Counted from the first letter of the stretch, positions 1-6,089 are shown. The stretch: DNA of 7,963 nt from Phycisphaeraceae bacterium (GCA_029260675.1 JAJDCV010000390.1:1-7963), one strand, 5' to 3'. Translations and numbers: made by a program. Notes: generated by a model not told the origin, from the sequence alone.

Positions 1-1
1 C

Positions 2-352
2 ACGGTCCGCACGATCCACCGCTGCGATGTGGAGCGTGAAGGCGATCGGGTGGTGATCACGGTCGAGGGCAACGGGTTTCTGTGGAACATGTTGCGGATC
101 ATCGCCGGGACGCTTCTGGAGGTCGGGCGGGGCCACTTCGAGCCGACACGGATCGATGACATTTTGCGCACCGCCGACCGCCAGCTCGCCGGCCCGACGC
201 TGCCGCCGCAGGGGTTGTGCCTGGAGTGGATTCGGCATGAAAAAGCAGGAAACGCAGGACGGCCTCAATATCGTAACGCTAAATTTGGAAAGCAGGAAAT
301 AGGACAGCCGTACTCACAGATCTCACCAACCACTAACCACCAACCACCATGA
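2..352 (+). CDS. truA: tRNA pseudouridine(38-40) synthase TruA, C-terminal part
   Basis: The 5' end lies outside the window; only the last 116 codons are present. TruA isomerises uridines at positions 38-40 of the tRNA anticodon arm to pseudouridine in the cytoplasm. The C-terminal catalytic-domain signature is clear: GNGFLWNMLRIIAGT (68-112), then LLEVGRG, a DR pair, and AGPTLPPQGLCLEW (about 188-229). Family members normally end a few residues after this last motif. Here the frame continues about 39 codons from 233, with low-complexity, unconserved residues ending in NHQPP, and stops at TGA 350-352 inside the ATGA that starts the next gene. I infer that the original stop was lost and the former spacer is read through. 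Identity is near certain; the biological reality of the tail is less so. Confidence 0.93.
   Translation, partial: TVRTIHRCDVEREGDRVVITVEGNGFLWNMLRIIAGTLLEVGRGHFEPTRIDDILRTADRQLAGPTLPPQGLCLEWIRHEKAGNAGRPQYRNAKFGKQEIGQPYSQISPTTNHQPP
325..348 (+). repeat. Heptamer tandem repeat abutting a start codon
   Basis: Three 7-bp units (ACCAACC, ACTAACC, ACCAACC) plus a partial ACC run directly into the ATG at 349. The stretch 320-350 contains no G on the plus strand. It is in frame with the truA tail, where it encodes the final Pro/Thr/Asn/His/Gln-rich residues. It looks like spacer repeat rather than evolved coding sequence. Confidence 0.75.
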
Positions 353-1509
353 TTATCCTGCACATCATCACACGCCTGATCCAGGGGGGGGCTCAGCAGA
401 ACACGGTGCTGAGTTGTGCGGCGCAGGTGCGAGCGGGGCACGAGGTGCATCTGGCGTATGGGCCGATCTATGGGCCGGAGGGGTCGCTGCTTGAGGAGGC
501 GGATGCGAGCGGGGCGGTGCTGCATGAAGTGTCGGGCATGCGGCGCGCGGTGAATCCGTGGCATGATGGACGGTGTTATTTCGCGTTGCGGAGGTTGATC
601 CGAGAGGTTCGTCCGGACGTGGTGCATACGCATTCGAGCAAGGCGGGGGTAGTTGGGCGTGCGGCGGGGTGGGCGGAGCGTGTCTCGGCGGTGGTCCACA
701 CCGTGCATGGCCTGCCGTTTCACGATCGGCAACCCGATTGGGTGCATCGTCTTTACGTCGGGCTTGAGCGTTGGGCGGCGAAGCGGTGTCATCACCTGGT
801 CGCGATCACGCCGGCGATGGTGGAGGCGTTTGAGCGGAAGCGGATCGCCGGGCCGGATCGGTTTACGGTGATTCCAAGCGGGGTGGATCTTGGGCGGTTT
901 GAGATTGGCGAAGATGCACGGGTGTTGGCGCGGGGTCGGCTGGGGATCGTGCCTGATGTGCCGGTGATCGCGCTGCTGGCTCGGCTGGATGCGCTCAAGG
1001 GGCACGATGATGTGTTGGATATCTTGCCGGGGCTATTGAAAAAGCACGACGGGCTGCAACTATTGTTCATCGGCGACGGCTGGCGGCGTGAACACCTTGA
1101 AACACGGATTCGTGATGAGGGGTTGAGTGGGCATGTTCGGCTGATGGGTTTGATCCCCCACGAACGGGTGCGGGAGGTGTTGCCAGCGGCGGATGTGAAG
1201 GTTTTGCCGTCTTATCAGGAGGGTCAGAGCCGGACGCTGGTCGAGGCGCTACTATGTGGCTGCGGGATCGTGGCGTACGGCGTGGGGGGGATCCCGTCGA
1301 TCTGCGTCGATGGCGAGACGGGCAAACTCGTGCCGGTCGGCGATAAGGCGTCGCTGGCTGCGGCGATCGGGTGGATGATCGAGCACCCGGAGCAGCGCCG
1401 GGCGATGACCGGACGTGGCAGGACGCTGGTCCGCGAAAAATTCAGCGCGGAATCCATGACGGGGGAATTAGAACGGTTGTATCAGGGTTTATTGACGGAA
1501 AGAGCATGA
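349..1509 (+). CDS. GT4-family glycosyltransferase (GT-B fold)
   Basis: A 386-residue retaining glycosyltransferase, normal length for GT4. It is predicted to transfer a sugar from a nucleotide-sugar donor in the cytoplasm, probably for exopolysaccharide, lipopolysaccharide or another cell-surface glycan. Seen: N-terminal Rossmann half beginning MIILHIITRL with GGAQQ (13-17); VVHTHSSKAGVVGR (91-104) and VHTVHGLPFH (117-125); linker IPSGVD (175-180); C-terminal donor half with ARLDALKGHDD (211-221), IGDGW (241-245), and the EX7E pair E291/E299 followed by a GGIP and GETG donor-loop region (313-325). The start is fixed by the first beta strand, but there is no Shine-Dalgarno; the ATGA overlap with truA suggests coupled translation. 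A G8 run (384-391) and a G7 run (1284-1290) lie in the coding sequence. It does not resemble BshA closely. The exact acceptor cannot be read from the sequence. Confidence 0.9.
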   Translation: MIILHIITRLIQGGAQQNTVLSCAAQVRAGHEVHLAYGPIYGPEGSLLEEADASGAVLHEVSGMRRAVNPWHDGRCYFALRRLIREVRPDVVHTHSSKAGVVGRAAGWAERVSAVVHTVHGLPFHDRQPDWVHRLYVGLERWAAKRCHHLVAITPAMVEAFERKRIAGPDRFTVIPSGVDLGRFEIGEDARVLARGRLGIVPDVPVIALLARLDALKGHDDVLDILPGLLKKHDGLQLLFIGDGWRREHLETRIRDEGLSGHVRLMGLIPHERVREVLPAADVKVLPSYQEGQSRTLVEALLCGCGIVAYGVGGIPSICVDGETGKLVPVGDKASLAAAIGWMIEHPEQRRAMTGRGRTLVREKFSAESMTGELERLYQGLLTERA

Positions 1510-1514
1510 ACCGC

Positions 1515-1637
1515 GATGCCAAGAAGATGGATGGAACAGGGATGAACGCTGATAAACGCGGATAAAACAGAGTGTACGCGTCTCTTGATCCTATCTGTGT
1601 TCATCAGCGTTCATCCCTGTTTCTGTATTCTTCGCAT
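1515..1637. repeat. Long imperfect inverted repeat (intergenic element)
   Basis: The arms AACAGGGATGAACGCTGAT (1535-1553) and its exact reverse complement (1603-1621) match over 19 bp. Pairing continues imperfectly inwards (8 of 11, to about 1564/1592). Outer arms ATGCCAAGAA (1516-1525) and TTCTTCGCAT (1628-1637) match at 9 of 10. The left arm carries degenerate 'GATGAACGC/GATAAACGC' units of a type I recall as dispersed in environmental bacterial genomes. It fills almost all of the spacer between the glycosyltransferase and deacetylase genes. It could end the upstream transcript, or be a dispersed repeat with no role. There is no T-run after the stem. Confidence 0.8.
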
Positions 1638-1665
1638 TGTTTGCGATCTTTAAGGAAGTATTGAA

Positions 1666-2349
1666 ATGGCGAATATATTGGTAGTAGGCCCGCACCCGGA
1701 CGATCAGGAGTTGGGGATGGGCGGGTCGATTATCCGGCTTGCCTCACAGGGGCACGACGTGTTGGTGCTGGACGTGACCAACGGCGAGCCGACACCGCAT
1801 GGCTCGCTGCCCGAGCGTGAAAAAGAATGGACCGAGGCGGCGAAGATCATGGGGGTGAAGCGTCGGCTGCTGGGGTTGAAGAACCGTGAGGTGGAGCACA
1901 CGCTGTCCTCGCGTCACCTGATGGCGGGTGTGATCCGCGAGCACCAGGCGCAGATCGTGTTTCTGCCGTTCGAGGAGGATGCGCACCCGGATCACCGGGC
2001 GGTGACGCGGATCGTCGAGGATGCGCGGTTCGATGCGAAGCTGACGAAGACCGATCTGCCGGGCGAGCCGATTTATCCGAAGTGGCTGATTTACTACTAC
2101 TGCACGCACCTGCGCTGGGTGGCGAACCCGTCGTTCTGCCTGGACATCACCGAGCAGATGGATGACAAGGAGCGTGCGATCAAGGCGTACCACACGCAGT
2201 TCGTCGTCCCCGAGAAGAACCGACGGGTGGTGGAGTTTGTGCGCGAGATGAACGGGTACATGGGTTCACGGATCGGGGTGCGGTATGCGGAGCCTTTTTA
2301 TACGAAGGAGCCGCTTGGGTTGGGTGCGTTGGATGGGTTGGTGGTGTGA
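1666..2349 (+). CDS. bshB1: PIG-L (LmbE) family deacetylase, BshB1-like
   Basis: A 227-residue zinc-dependent N-acetylglucosaminide deacetylase. BshB1 removes the acetyl group from GlcNAc-malate in bacillithiol synthesis. Seen: the PHPDDQEL metal/catalytic motif (9-16; H10 and D13 as ligands, D12 as the base), GMGGSI (17-22), the second metal motif HPDH (107-110), the IVEDARF segment, NPSFCLDIT, the KERAIKAYHTQF block, and a C-terminal GVRYAEPF followed by a PLGLGAL stretch. Order and length fit BshB1 better than other PIG-L members such as MshB. AAGGAAG upstream at about 1652-1658 gives a good Shine-Dalgarno for ATG 1666. Neither BshA nor BshC is seen nearby; the upstream glycosyltransferase is not an obvious BshA. 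The deacetylase assignment is firm; the GlcNAc-malate substrate is an inference. Confidence 0.85.
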   Translation: MANILVVGPHPDDQELGMGGSIIRLASQGHDVLVLDVTNGEPTPHGSLPEREKEWTEAAKIMGVKRRLLGLKNREVEHTLSSRHLMAGVIREHQAQIVFLPFEEDAHPDHRAVTRIVEDARFDAKLTKTDLPGEPIYPKWLIYYYCTHLRWVANPSFCLDITEQMDDKERAIKAYHTQFVVPEKNRRVVEFVREMNGYMGSRIGVRYAEPFYTKEPLGLGALDGLVV

Positions 2350-2391
2350 ATCGGGCACATATATTTTCTTGTGCGTCTATCCGCAAGGAAG

Positions 2392-2414
2392 GCCCACGTT
2401 CTAAGAACGTGGGC
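2392..2414. terminator. Palindrome at convergent junction, possible bidirectional terminator or REP-like repeat
   Basis: GCCCACGTTCT (2392-2402) and AGAACGTGGGC (2404-2414) form a perfect 11-bp stem around one central base. It sits 42 bp after the deacetylase stop and about 95 bp from the stop of the opposing DUF1570 gene, where a bidirectional terminator would be expected. There is no U-tract on either side, so it may instead be a dispersed palindromic repeat. The rest of the 160-bp spacer holds only a weak 7-bp inverted pair (2446-2452 and 2487-2493). Confidence 0.6.
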
Positions 2415-2509
2415 TTCGGTGATGCACGAGGATTAACTGGGGATGCCTATCAGAAAGGTAACGGGTGTATGACCGGGCTTTGGGGGTGATAGGAAGGGTG
2501 TGTGTTGGT

Positions 2510-3769
2510 TTACCGGTATTCGATGTCCTGGACGAGAGCGCCTTCGTTGTCTCTTGACCAGACGAGTGTGGGCTCTGGGTGCAGGCCGGTGGCGGTGATG
2601 CGTGGGGGGAGGTCGTCGCGTGAGGGTTCCAGGATTTTGAACAGGCCGGTGCTGCCGTTGCGTCGTTGGTAGCGGTAGAGGTCGGGGTCGTCGGCGGTGA
2701 TTTCGACGGTGATGCCGTGGGACTTGCGTGTGAGGACGAAGTGCCTGGCCTGGAGTGAGTCGCGTAGTTTTTTGATTGACTTGGGTGCGGTTTCGCCCTG
2801 TTGGTACATGAATCGTAGTGCTTCGCCGAGGAACTCCATGCGTGAGGCGGCGGTGTTGATGGGGTCGGGCTGTTGCTGGCTTGCGAACTGGTCCCAGTGT
2901 TTGGCCAGCGGCCGGAGGCTGTCGGTGCCGAAGGCCTCGTAGAAAGCGGTCTGGTGGTCGCGGCCGGCGCTGACCTTGTGTAGGTAGCGTGCGAAGGCGG
3001 GTTGGTAGCGGTCGTTTTCGCCGTGGATCAGGAAGAAGACGATCGACCAGGACTGGGCATACATCAGTGCGGCGCGGTTGGGGTCGCCGTGGAGTGTGCC
3101 GGCCCATTCGTCTGCGGTGAACCCGACGAGGTGTGCGAACTCGATGGCGTTGTGTGAATCGAGTGCGTGCTTGACCTGCTCGACCCGCCGGGCGTTGGCC
3201 AGGCCGATGGTCATTTTATCGCCGACGATGATGGCGTCTTCGAAGTATTGTGCGAGCCCTTCGTTGATCCAGGTCGGCAGGTCCTGTCCGAGGTGGTTGA
3301 AGGCGAACTGGTGGAAGCCCTCGTGCTGGAGGACCTGGAAGGTCTGGCTTCGGCTGCGTCCCTGGGCCCAGGTTGCCAGGCCCTGTGACTTGGGTGAGAA
3401 GAAGAACATCCCCCCGGTGTTGGTGGCGTTGATGTCCTGGGTGGCCATGAAGCGCTGGTACTCATTTTCGGTCCGCAGCAGGTACAGGGGCATCTGTTGG
3501 GATGTGCGTGCGTGGAAATCGCGGAAGCGTTCTTCGTACTGATCGAAGACGGTGTCCATGTGCTTGCCGAAGGCGCGGACCTCATCGCGGGTGAGGTTGG
3601 TGTGGATGAGGTAGGACTTGCTGCGGAACTTCTGGAGCTCAAGCTTAATTTTCGCGTCTGCTTGGCCGGCGGCCAGAAGACACACCAATACGGCAACGCT
3701 ACAGGTCAACCCATAAACTGCGCGTCTGGGTAATGAGAACATCTTGCGTTGGGATTGAGCCGGCATCAT
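2510..3769 (-). CDS. Secreted DUF1570-family protein with HEXXH metallopeptidase-like motif
   Basis: A 419-residue protein. A basic N-terminus (QRKMFSLPRR) is followed by a hydrophobic segment (about 18-34) and a likely signal peptidase I site after AQADA-like residues (GQADA, 35-39), so export is predicted. There is no acceptable lipobox at C30. The core has HEGFHQ (149-154), a zinc-binding HEXXH, and NEGLAQYFE (169-177), where E170 could be the third ligand as in gluzincins. This pattern matches DUF1570, a family abundant in Planctomycetota whose function is unknown; peptidase activity is inferred from the motif only. The last 100 or so residues show no motif I recognise. It lies 33 bp downstream of accD on the same strand, so the two may share a transcript. 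The ATG at 3769 has a weak Shine-Dalgarno; the next ATG (3766) or M10 are alternatives that would also keep the signal peptide. Confidence 0.85.
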   Translation of the reverse strand: MMPAQSQRKMFSLPRRAVYGLTCSVAVLVCLLAAGQADAKIKLELQKFRSKSYLIHTNLTRDEVRAFGKHMDTVFDQYEERFRDFHARTSQQMPLYLLRTENEYQRFMATQDINATNTGGMFFFSPKSQGLATWAQGRSRSQTFQVLQHEGFHQFAFNHLGQDLPTWINEGLAQYFEDAIIVGDKMTIGLANARRVEQVKHALDSHNAIEFAHLVGFTADEWAGTLHGDPNRAALMYAQSWSIVFFLIHGENDRYQPAFARYLHKVSAGRDHQTAFYEAFGTDSLRPLAKHWDQFASQQQPDPINTAASRMEFLGEALRFMYQQGETAPKSIKKLRDSLQARHFVLTRKSHGITVEITADDPDLYRYQRRNGSTGLFKILEPSRDDLPPRITATGLHPEPTLVWSRDNEGALVQDIEYR

Positions 3770-3802
3770 CCGAGTAAACCGAAAAGAACCGAGGATGAGG
3801 GT

Positions 3803-4714
3803 TTATTTGCCGGCGTAGTCGATGACCCGGCTGATCTCGCTGCGCATGTCGTGTCGGTGTATGACGCGGTCGACGAAGCCTTTTTCCTGTAGGAACTCTG
3901 CCCGTTGGAATCCTTCGGGGAGGTCCTGCCTGACGGTGTTGGCGATGACGCGAGGCCCGGCGAAACCGATGAGTGCTTCGCGTTCGGCGAGGATGACGTC
4001 GCCGAGCATGGCGAAGCTTGCGGTGACGCCGCCTGTGGTCGGGTCGGTGAGGACGCTGATGAACAAGCCGCCGACGTCGTCGAGCCGGGCGAGTGCCGCG
4101 GAGGTTTTAGACATCTGCATCAGGGAGAGGGCGGACTCCTGCATGCGTGCCCCGCCGGAGGCGCTGACGATGATGACGGGGCGGTCGGTCTCGGTGCCCA
4201 ACTCGATGGCGCGTGTGATCTTCTCACCGACGACGCAGCCCATCGACGCCATCATGAACCGGTTGTCCATGACGGCGAGGACGACGCCCCGGCCTTTGAT
4301 GAAGGCGCGTCCGCACTGGATGGCGTCGTTTTGGCCGGTCTTTTCCTGCTCGTTCTTGAGGCGTTCTTTATAAGGGATGCGGTCATGGAAGCCGAGCGTG
4401 TCGCGTGGTGAGAGGTTCGACCACATGGGCTCGAAGCTGCCGGGGTCGCAGATCTGTTCGATGCGTTGGATGGCGTCGATGCGGTAGTGGTAGTCGCAGT
4501 CTGGGCAGACGTGCAGGTTCTGAGCGACCTGCTTGGCGTAGAGCATGGCCTCGCAATTGGGGCAGCGTTTCCACAGTCCCTCGGGGACGCCGGCGGCCTT
4601 GCCGTTGGTCTCGGGCTTGTGTTCCAGCCAGGAGCGCTCGGCCTGGCTTGGGGCGGATCCCGGGGAACCGGGGGTACCGGGGGTGCCGGGAGTGGGCTGT
4701 TTGGGTTGCGTCAT
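3803..4714 (-). CDS. accD: Acetyl-CoA carboxylase carboxyltransferase subunit beta
   Basis: A 303-residue AccD. With AccA it transfers the carboxyl group from carboxybiotin on AccB to acetyl-CoA, giving malonyl-CoA for fatty acid synthesis. Seen: N-terminal zinc ribbon CPNC (51-54) and CPDC (70-73), preceded by the usual W-K-R; RIPYKERL; the crotonase-like core with SASGGARMQES (184-194), LTDPTTGGVTASFAMLGD (222-239) and GFAGPRVI (250-257); then the family end RAEFLQEKGFVD. A Pro/Gly/Thr/Ser-rich segment (about 8-20) made of 9-nt repeats precedes the zinc ribbon, longer than in many AccD proteins. Start choice: ATG 4714 is used. GTG at 4723 (three codons upstream) has a better-placed GGAAG and is a real alternative. 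The further upstream ATG at 4822 is rejected because a TATAAT box lies inside that extension. Confidence 0.95.
   Translation of the reverse strand: MTQPKQPTPGTPGTPGSPGSAPSQAERSWLEHKPETNGKAAGVPEGLWKRCPNCEAMLYAKQVAQNLHVCPDCDYHYRIDAIQRIEQICDPGSFEPMWSNLSPRDTLGFHDRIPYKERLKNEQEKTGQNDAIQCGRAFIKGRGVVLAVMDNRFMMASMGCVVGEKITRAIELGTETDRPVIIVSASGGARMQESALSLMQMSKTSAALARLDDVGGLFISVLTDPTTGGVTASFAMLGDVILAEREALIGFAGPRVIANTVRQDLPEGFQRAEFLQEKGFVDRVIHRHDMRSEISRVIDYAGK
4655..4693 (-). repeat. 9-nt tandem repeat encoding Pro-Gly-rich linker of AccD
   Basis: Near-identical 9-nt units (ACCCCCGGT-like on the minus strand) encode P-T-P-G-T-P-G-T-P-G-S-P-G-S between the AccD start and its zinc ribbon. The plus-strand text shows accggggg-type units in series. 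Such repeats can change in copy number; here a change would alter only the linker length. Confidence 0.75.
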
Positions 4715-4768
4715 TGCTTTCACGGGGTCTTCCGCCAAAATGGCTATGTTCGGCCCTGATGCCAACAA

Positions 4769-4785
4769 CCCCGCGTGGAGCGGGG
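4769..4785. promoter_or_regulatory. GC-rich hairpin in the accD/FAH divergent spacer
   Basis: CCCCGC (4769-4774) and GCGGGG (4780-4785) form a 6-bp stem with a 5-base loop; flanking AAC/GTT could extend it past one bulged base. It would lie in the 5' leader of an accD transcript started from the TATAAT at 4793-4798. A leader attenuator or simple secondary structure are both possible. No known riboswitch was recognised. Confidence 0.5.
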
Positions 4786-4792
4786 CGTTAGG

Positions 4793-4798
4793 ATTATA
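4793..4798 (-). promoter_or_regulatory. Consensus -10 box (TATAAT) for accD; opposed -10-like box for the FAH gene
   Basis: On the minus strand the six bases read TATAAT, a perfect sigma-70-type -10, about 70-80 bp upstream of accD. The -35 region 17-18 bp upstream is poor. On the plus strand the same bases give ATTATATC, a -10-like box about 30 bp before the FAH-family ATG at 4828. RNA polymerase binding in one direction would exclude the other. This is read from sequence only; no start site is known. Confidence 0.45.
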
Positions 4799-4827
4799 TC
4801 GGCAAACCCCAAGGGGATACACCAGCC

Positions 4828-5640
4828 ATGCGGATCATTCGATTTTTAGATAATGACGGTAAATCATGTTATGGAAAAGAGTTAGGCGGCGGATCCGCCG
4901 AATTACTTGCCCCGCCACTTCTCGATGGGGTGCCCGAAACGAGCGGTGAAAGGGTGCGGATCGGGCGGTTGCTGGCCCCGATCGAGCCGGCTAATCTGAT
5001 CTGCATCGGCAAGAATTACGCGGAGCACGCGGTGGAGATGGGCGGTGAAGCCCCGCCGCGGCCGGTCGTATTCATGAAGCCGACCAGTGCCCTGAACCAC
5101 CCTGATAGTCCGATCCGGCTGCCGGCCTGTTCCAACGGGCCCGAGGTGGATTACGAGGGGGAACTGGCGGTGGTCATCGGGACCCCCGGAAGAGATATCC
5201 CCAAGGCCAACGCGCTGGATCACGTCCTGGGCTACACCTGCGCCAACGATGTCTCGGCCCGCTGGTGGCAGAAGAAGGGCAGCGGCGGGCAGTGGGTCCG
5301 GGGCAAAGGGTTCGATTCGTTCTGCCCGCTGGGCCCGGCGTTGGTCACCGCTGATGAGATCCCGGACCCCCAGGCGCTGACGCTGACCACCACGCTCAAC
5401 GGCGAAGTGATGCAGCAAGGCCACACACGCGACATGATCTTCCCGGTCGACGAGTTGATCGCGTTTTTAAGCCAGGACACGACGCTGCTGGCGGGGACGG
5501 TGGTTCTTACGGGCACGCCGGCCGGCGTTGGGGTCGGGCGGAACCCGCCTGTGTTTCTCAAGGCGGGTGATGAGGTGACGGTGGAGATCGAGGGGGTCGG
5601 GGGTTTGACCAACCGGGTCGTGGGTGCGGACGAAGTGTGA
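4828..5640 (+). CDS. Fumarylacetoacetate hydrolase family protein
   Basis: A 270-residue, probably cytosolic FAH-superfamily enzyme. Members hydrolyse or decarboxylate 2-oxo/acyl-pyruvate type substrates (fumarylpyruvate, acylpyruvates, oxaloacetate) or isomerise 2-hydroxyhepta-2,4-diene-1,7-dioate in aromatic catabolism. Seen: CIGKNYAEHAVEMG (59-72), FMKPTSAL (82-89), the metal ligands E110 and E112 in YEGELAVVIG with D141 in NDVSARWWQ, the active-site GKGFDSFCPLGP (159-170; K160), the NGEVMQQG segment (191-198), and TGTPAGVG (228-235) near the C-terminus. A roughly 50-residue N-terminal cap is present, as in the bacterial homologues of this length. AAGGGG (4811-4816) is the probable Shine-Dalgarno, with a rather long 11-base spacing. 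It is divergent from accD. No pathway neighbours are present, so the substrate cannot be named. Confidence 0.92.
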   Translation: MRIIRFLDNDGKSCYGKELGGGSAELLAPPLLDGVPETSGERVRIGRLLAPIEPANLICIGKNYAEHAVEMGGEAPPRPVVFMKPTSALNHPDSPIRLPACSNGPEVDYEGELAVVIGTPGRDIPKANALDHVLGYTCANDVSARWWQKKGSGGQWVRGKGFDSFCPLGPALVTADEIPDPQALTLTTTLNGEVMQQGHTRDMIFPVDELIAFLSQDTTLLAGTVVLTGTPAGVGVGRNPPVFLKAGDEVTVEIEGVGGLTNRVVGADEV

Positions 5641-5661
5641 GCGTGATCTGGTTGGTTGTCA

Positions 5662-5722
5662 TTTCATAGCCACGAGTCGGCGAGTCGCGGGCCCCGCGGT
5701 GTGTCACACCGCGGCTATGAAA
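5662..5722. repeat. Composite palindromic repeat (REP-like), copy 1
   Basis: TTTCATAGCC (5662-5671) is the exact reverse complement of GGCTATGAAA (5713-5722). Nested inside, CCGCGGTGTG (5694-5703) and CACACCGCGG (5705-5714) form a 10-bp palindrome. The right half is continuous (5705-5722); the left half is split by 22 bases (5672-5693) holding two GAGTCG units 8 bp apart. The 14-mer CGCGGCTATGAAAG (5710-5723) recurs at 7593-7606. It fills much of the 134-bp spacer after the FAH-family gene and has no T-run. Confidence 0.8.
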
Positions 5723-5774
5723 GAACGAGTGTGGTTTCTCGCCGTGTCTTGAAGCCACCTTGAAAGACAGTGGT

Positions 5775-6089
5775 GTGACAGAGCAACGCCCCGAACAATT
5801 CGTCAGCGAGCCGATCGTGCCGGTGGCGGGGACGTTTGATGCGAGCACGATGGGGCGGGGTGAGCCGGGGCTGCCGCAGCGGTTTGTGTGGCGAGGCGAT
5901 GAATATCGGGTCAGTGAAGTGTTGGCGGTGTGGAAGACCAGCAGCCCGGACACGACCGGGGAGGTGTATCTCCGCCGGCACTGGTGGGAGGTCCGCACGG
6001 ACACGGGGCATGTGATGAAGCTGTATTTTGAGCGGCAGAAGAACCGTAAGAACGCCAAGGCGCGGTGGTTTGTTTATACGGTGAGGTGA
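5775..6089 (+). CDS. Small conserved protein, DUF6504-like
   Basis: A 104-residue soluble protein of unknown function, with no signal peptide or membrane segment. The core FVWRGDEYRVSEVLAVW (37-53), the HWWEVRTDTG block (69-78), and the end MKLYFERQKN...ARWFVY resemble the short DUF6504 pattern (W-R-G-x-Y-x-V followed by tryptophans and a G-x-x-x-x-L-Y-F-x-R strand). This assignment is from memory of the pattern and is moderate. GTG 5775 is chosen because GAAAG (5762-5766) sits 8 bases upstream; an in-frame TTG at 5760 would add five residues (109 in total). It stands alone between the FAH gene and a convergent pseudopilin gene, so context gives no function. The stop TGA (6087-6089) touches the following inverted repeat. 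Confidence 0.75.
   Translation: MTEQRPEQFVSEPIVPVAGTFDASTMGRGEPGLPQRFVWRGDEYRVSEVLAVWKTSSPDTTGEVYLRRHWWEVRTDTGHVMKLYFERQKNRKNAKARWFVYTVR

Noticed and set aside
265..1005. 246-residue minus-strand ORF opposite the glycosyltransferase
   Set aside because: Arg/His/Pro-rich composition typical of an antisense frame in high-GC DNA, with no motif, while the plus strand has clear GT4 motifs.
349..1509. BshA identity for the glycosyltransferase
   Set aside because: Its position near a BshB1-like gene is suggestive, but the HTHSSKAG and HTVHGLPFH segments fit surface-polysaccharide GT4 enzymes better.
1535..1621. CRISPR-like or tRNA-like structure
   Set aside because: There are only two arms in inverted orientation with no regular spacers, and no cloverleaf or T-loop signature.
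2433..3107. 224-residue minus-strand ORF in another frame of the DUF1570 gene
   Set aside because: Composition is Arg/Pro/Thr-heavy with no domain; the overlapping frame has HEXXH and a signal peptide.
3822..4411. Plus-strand ORFs opposite accD
   Set aside because: They mirror the accD coding frame; AccD motifs run through the whole region on the minus strand.
4715..4822. 36-residue N-terminal extension of AccD from ATG 4822
   Set aside because: It would place the TATAAT box and hairpin inside the coding sequence, and its residues do not resemble AccD N-termini.
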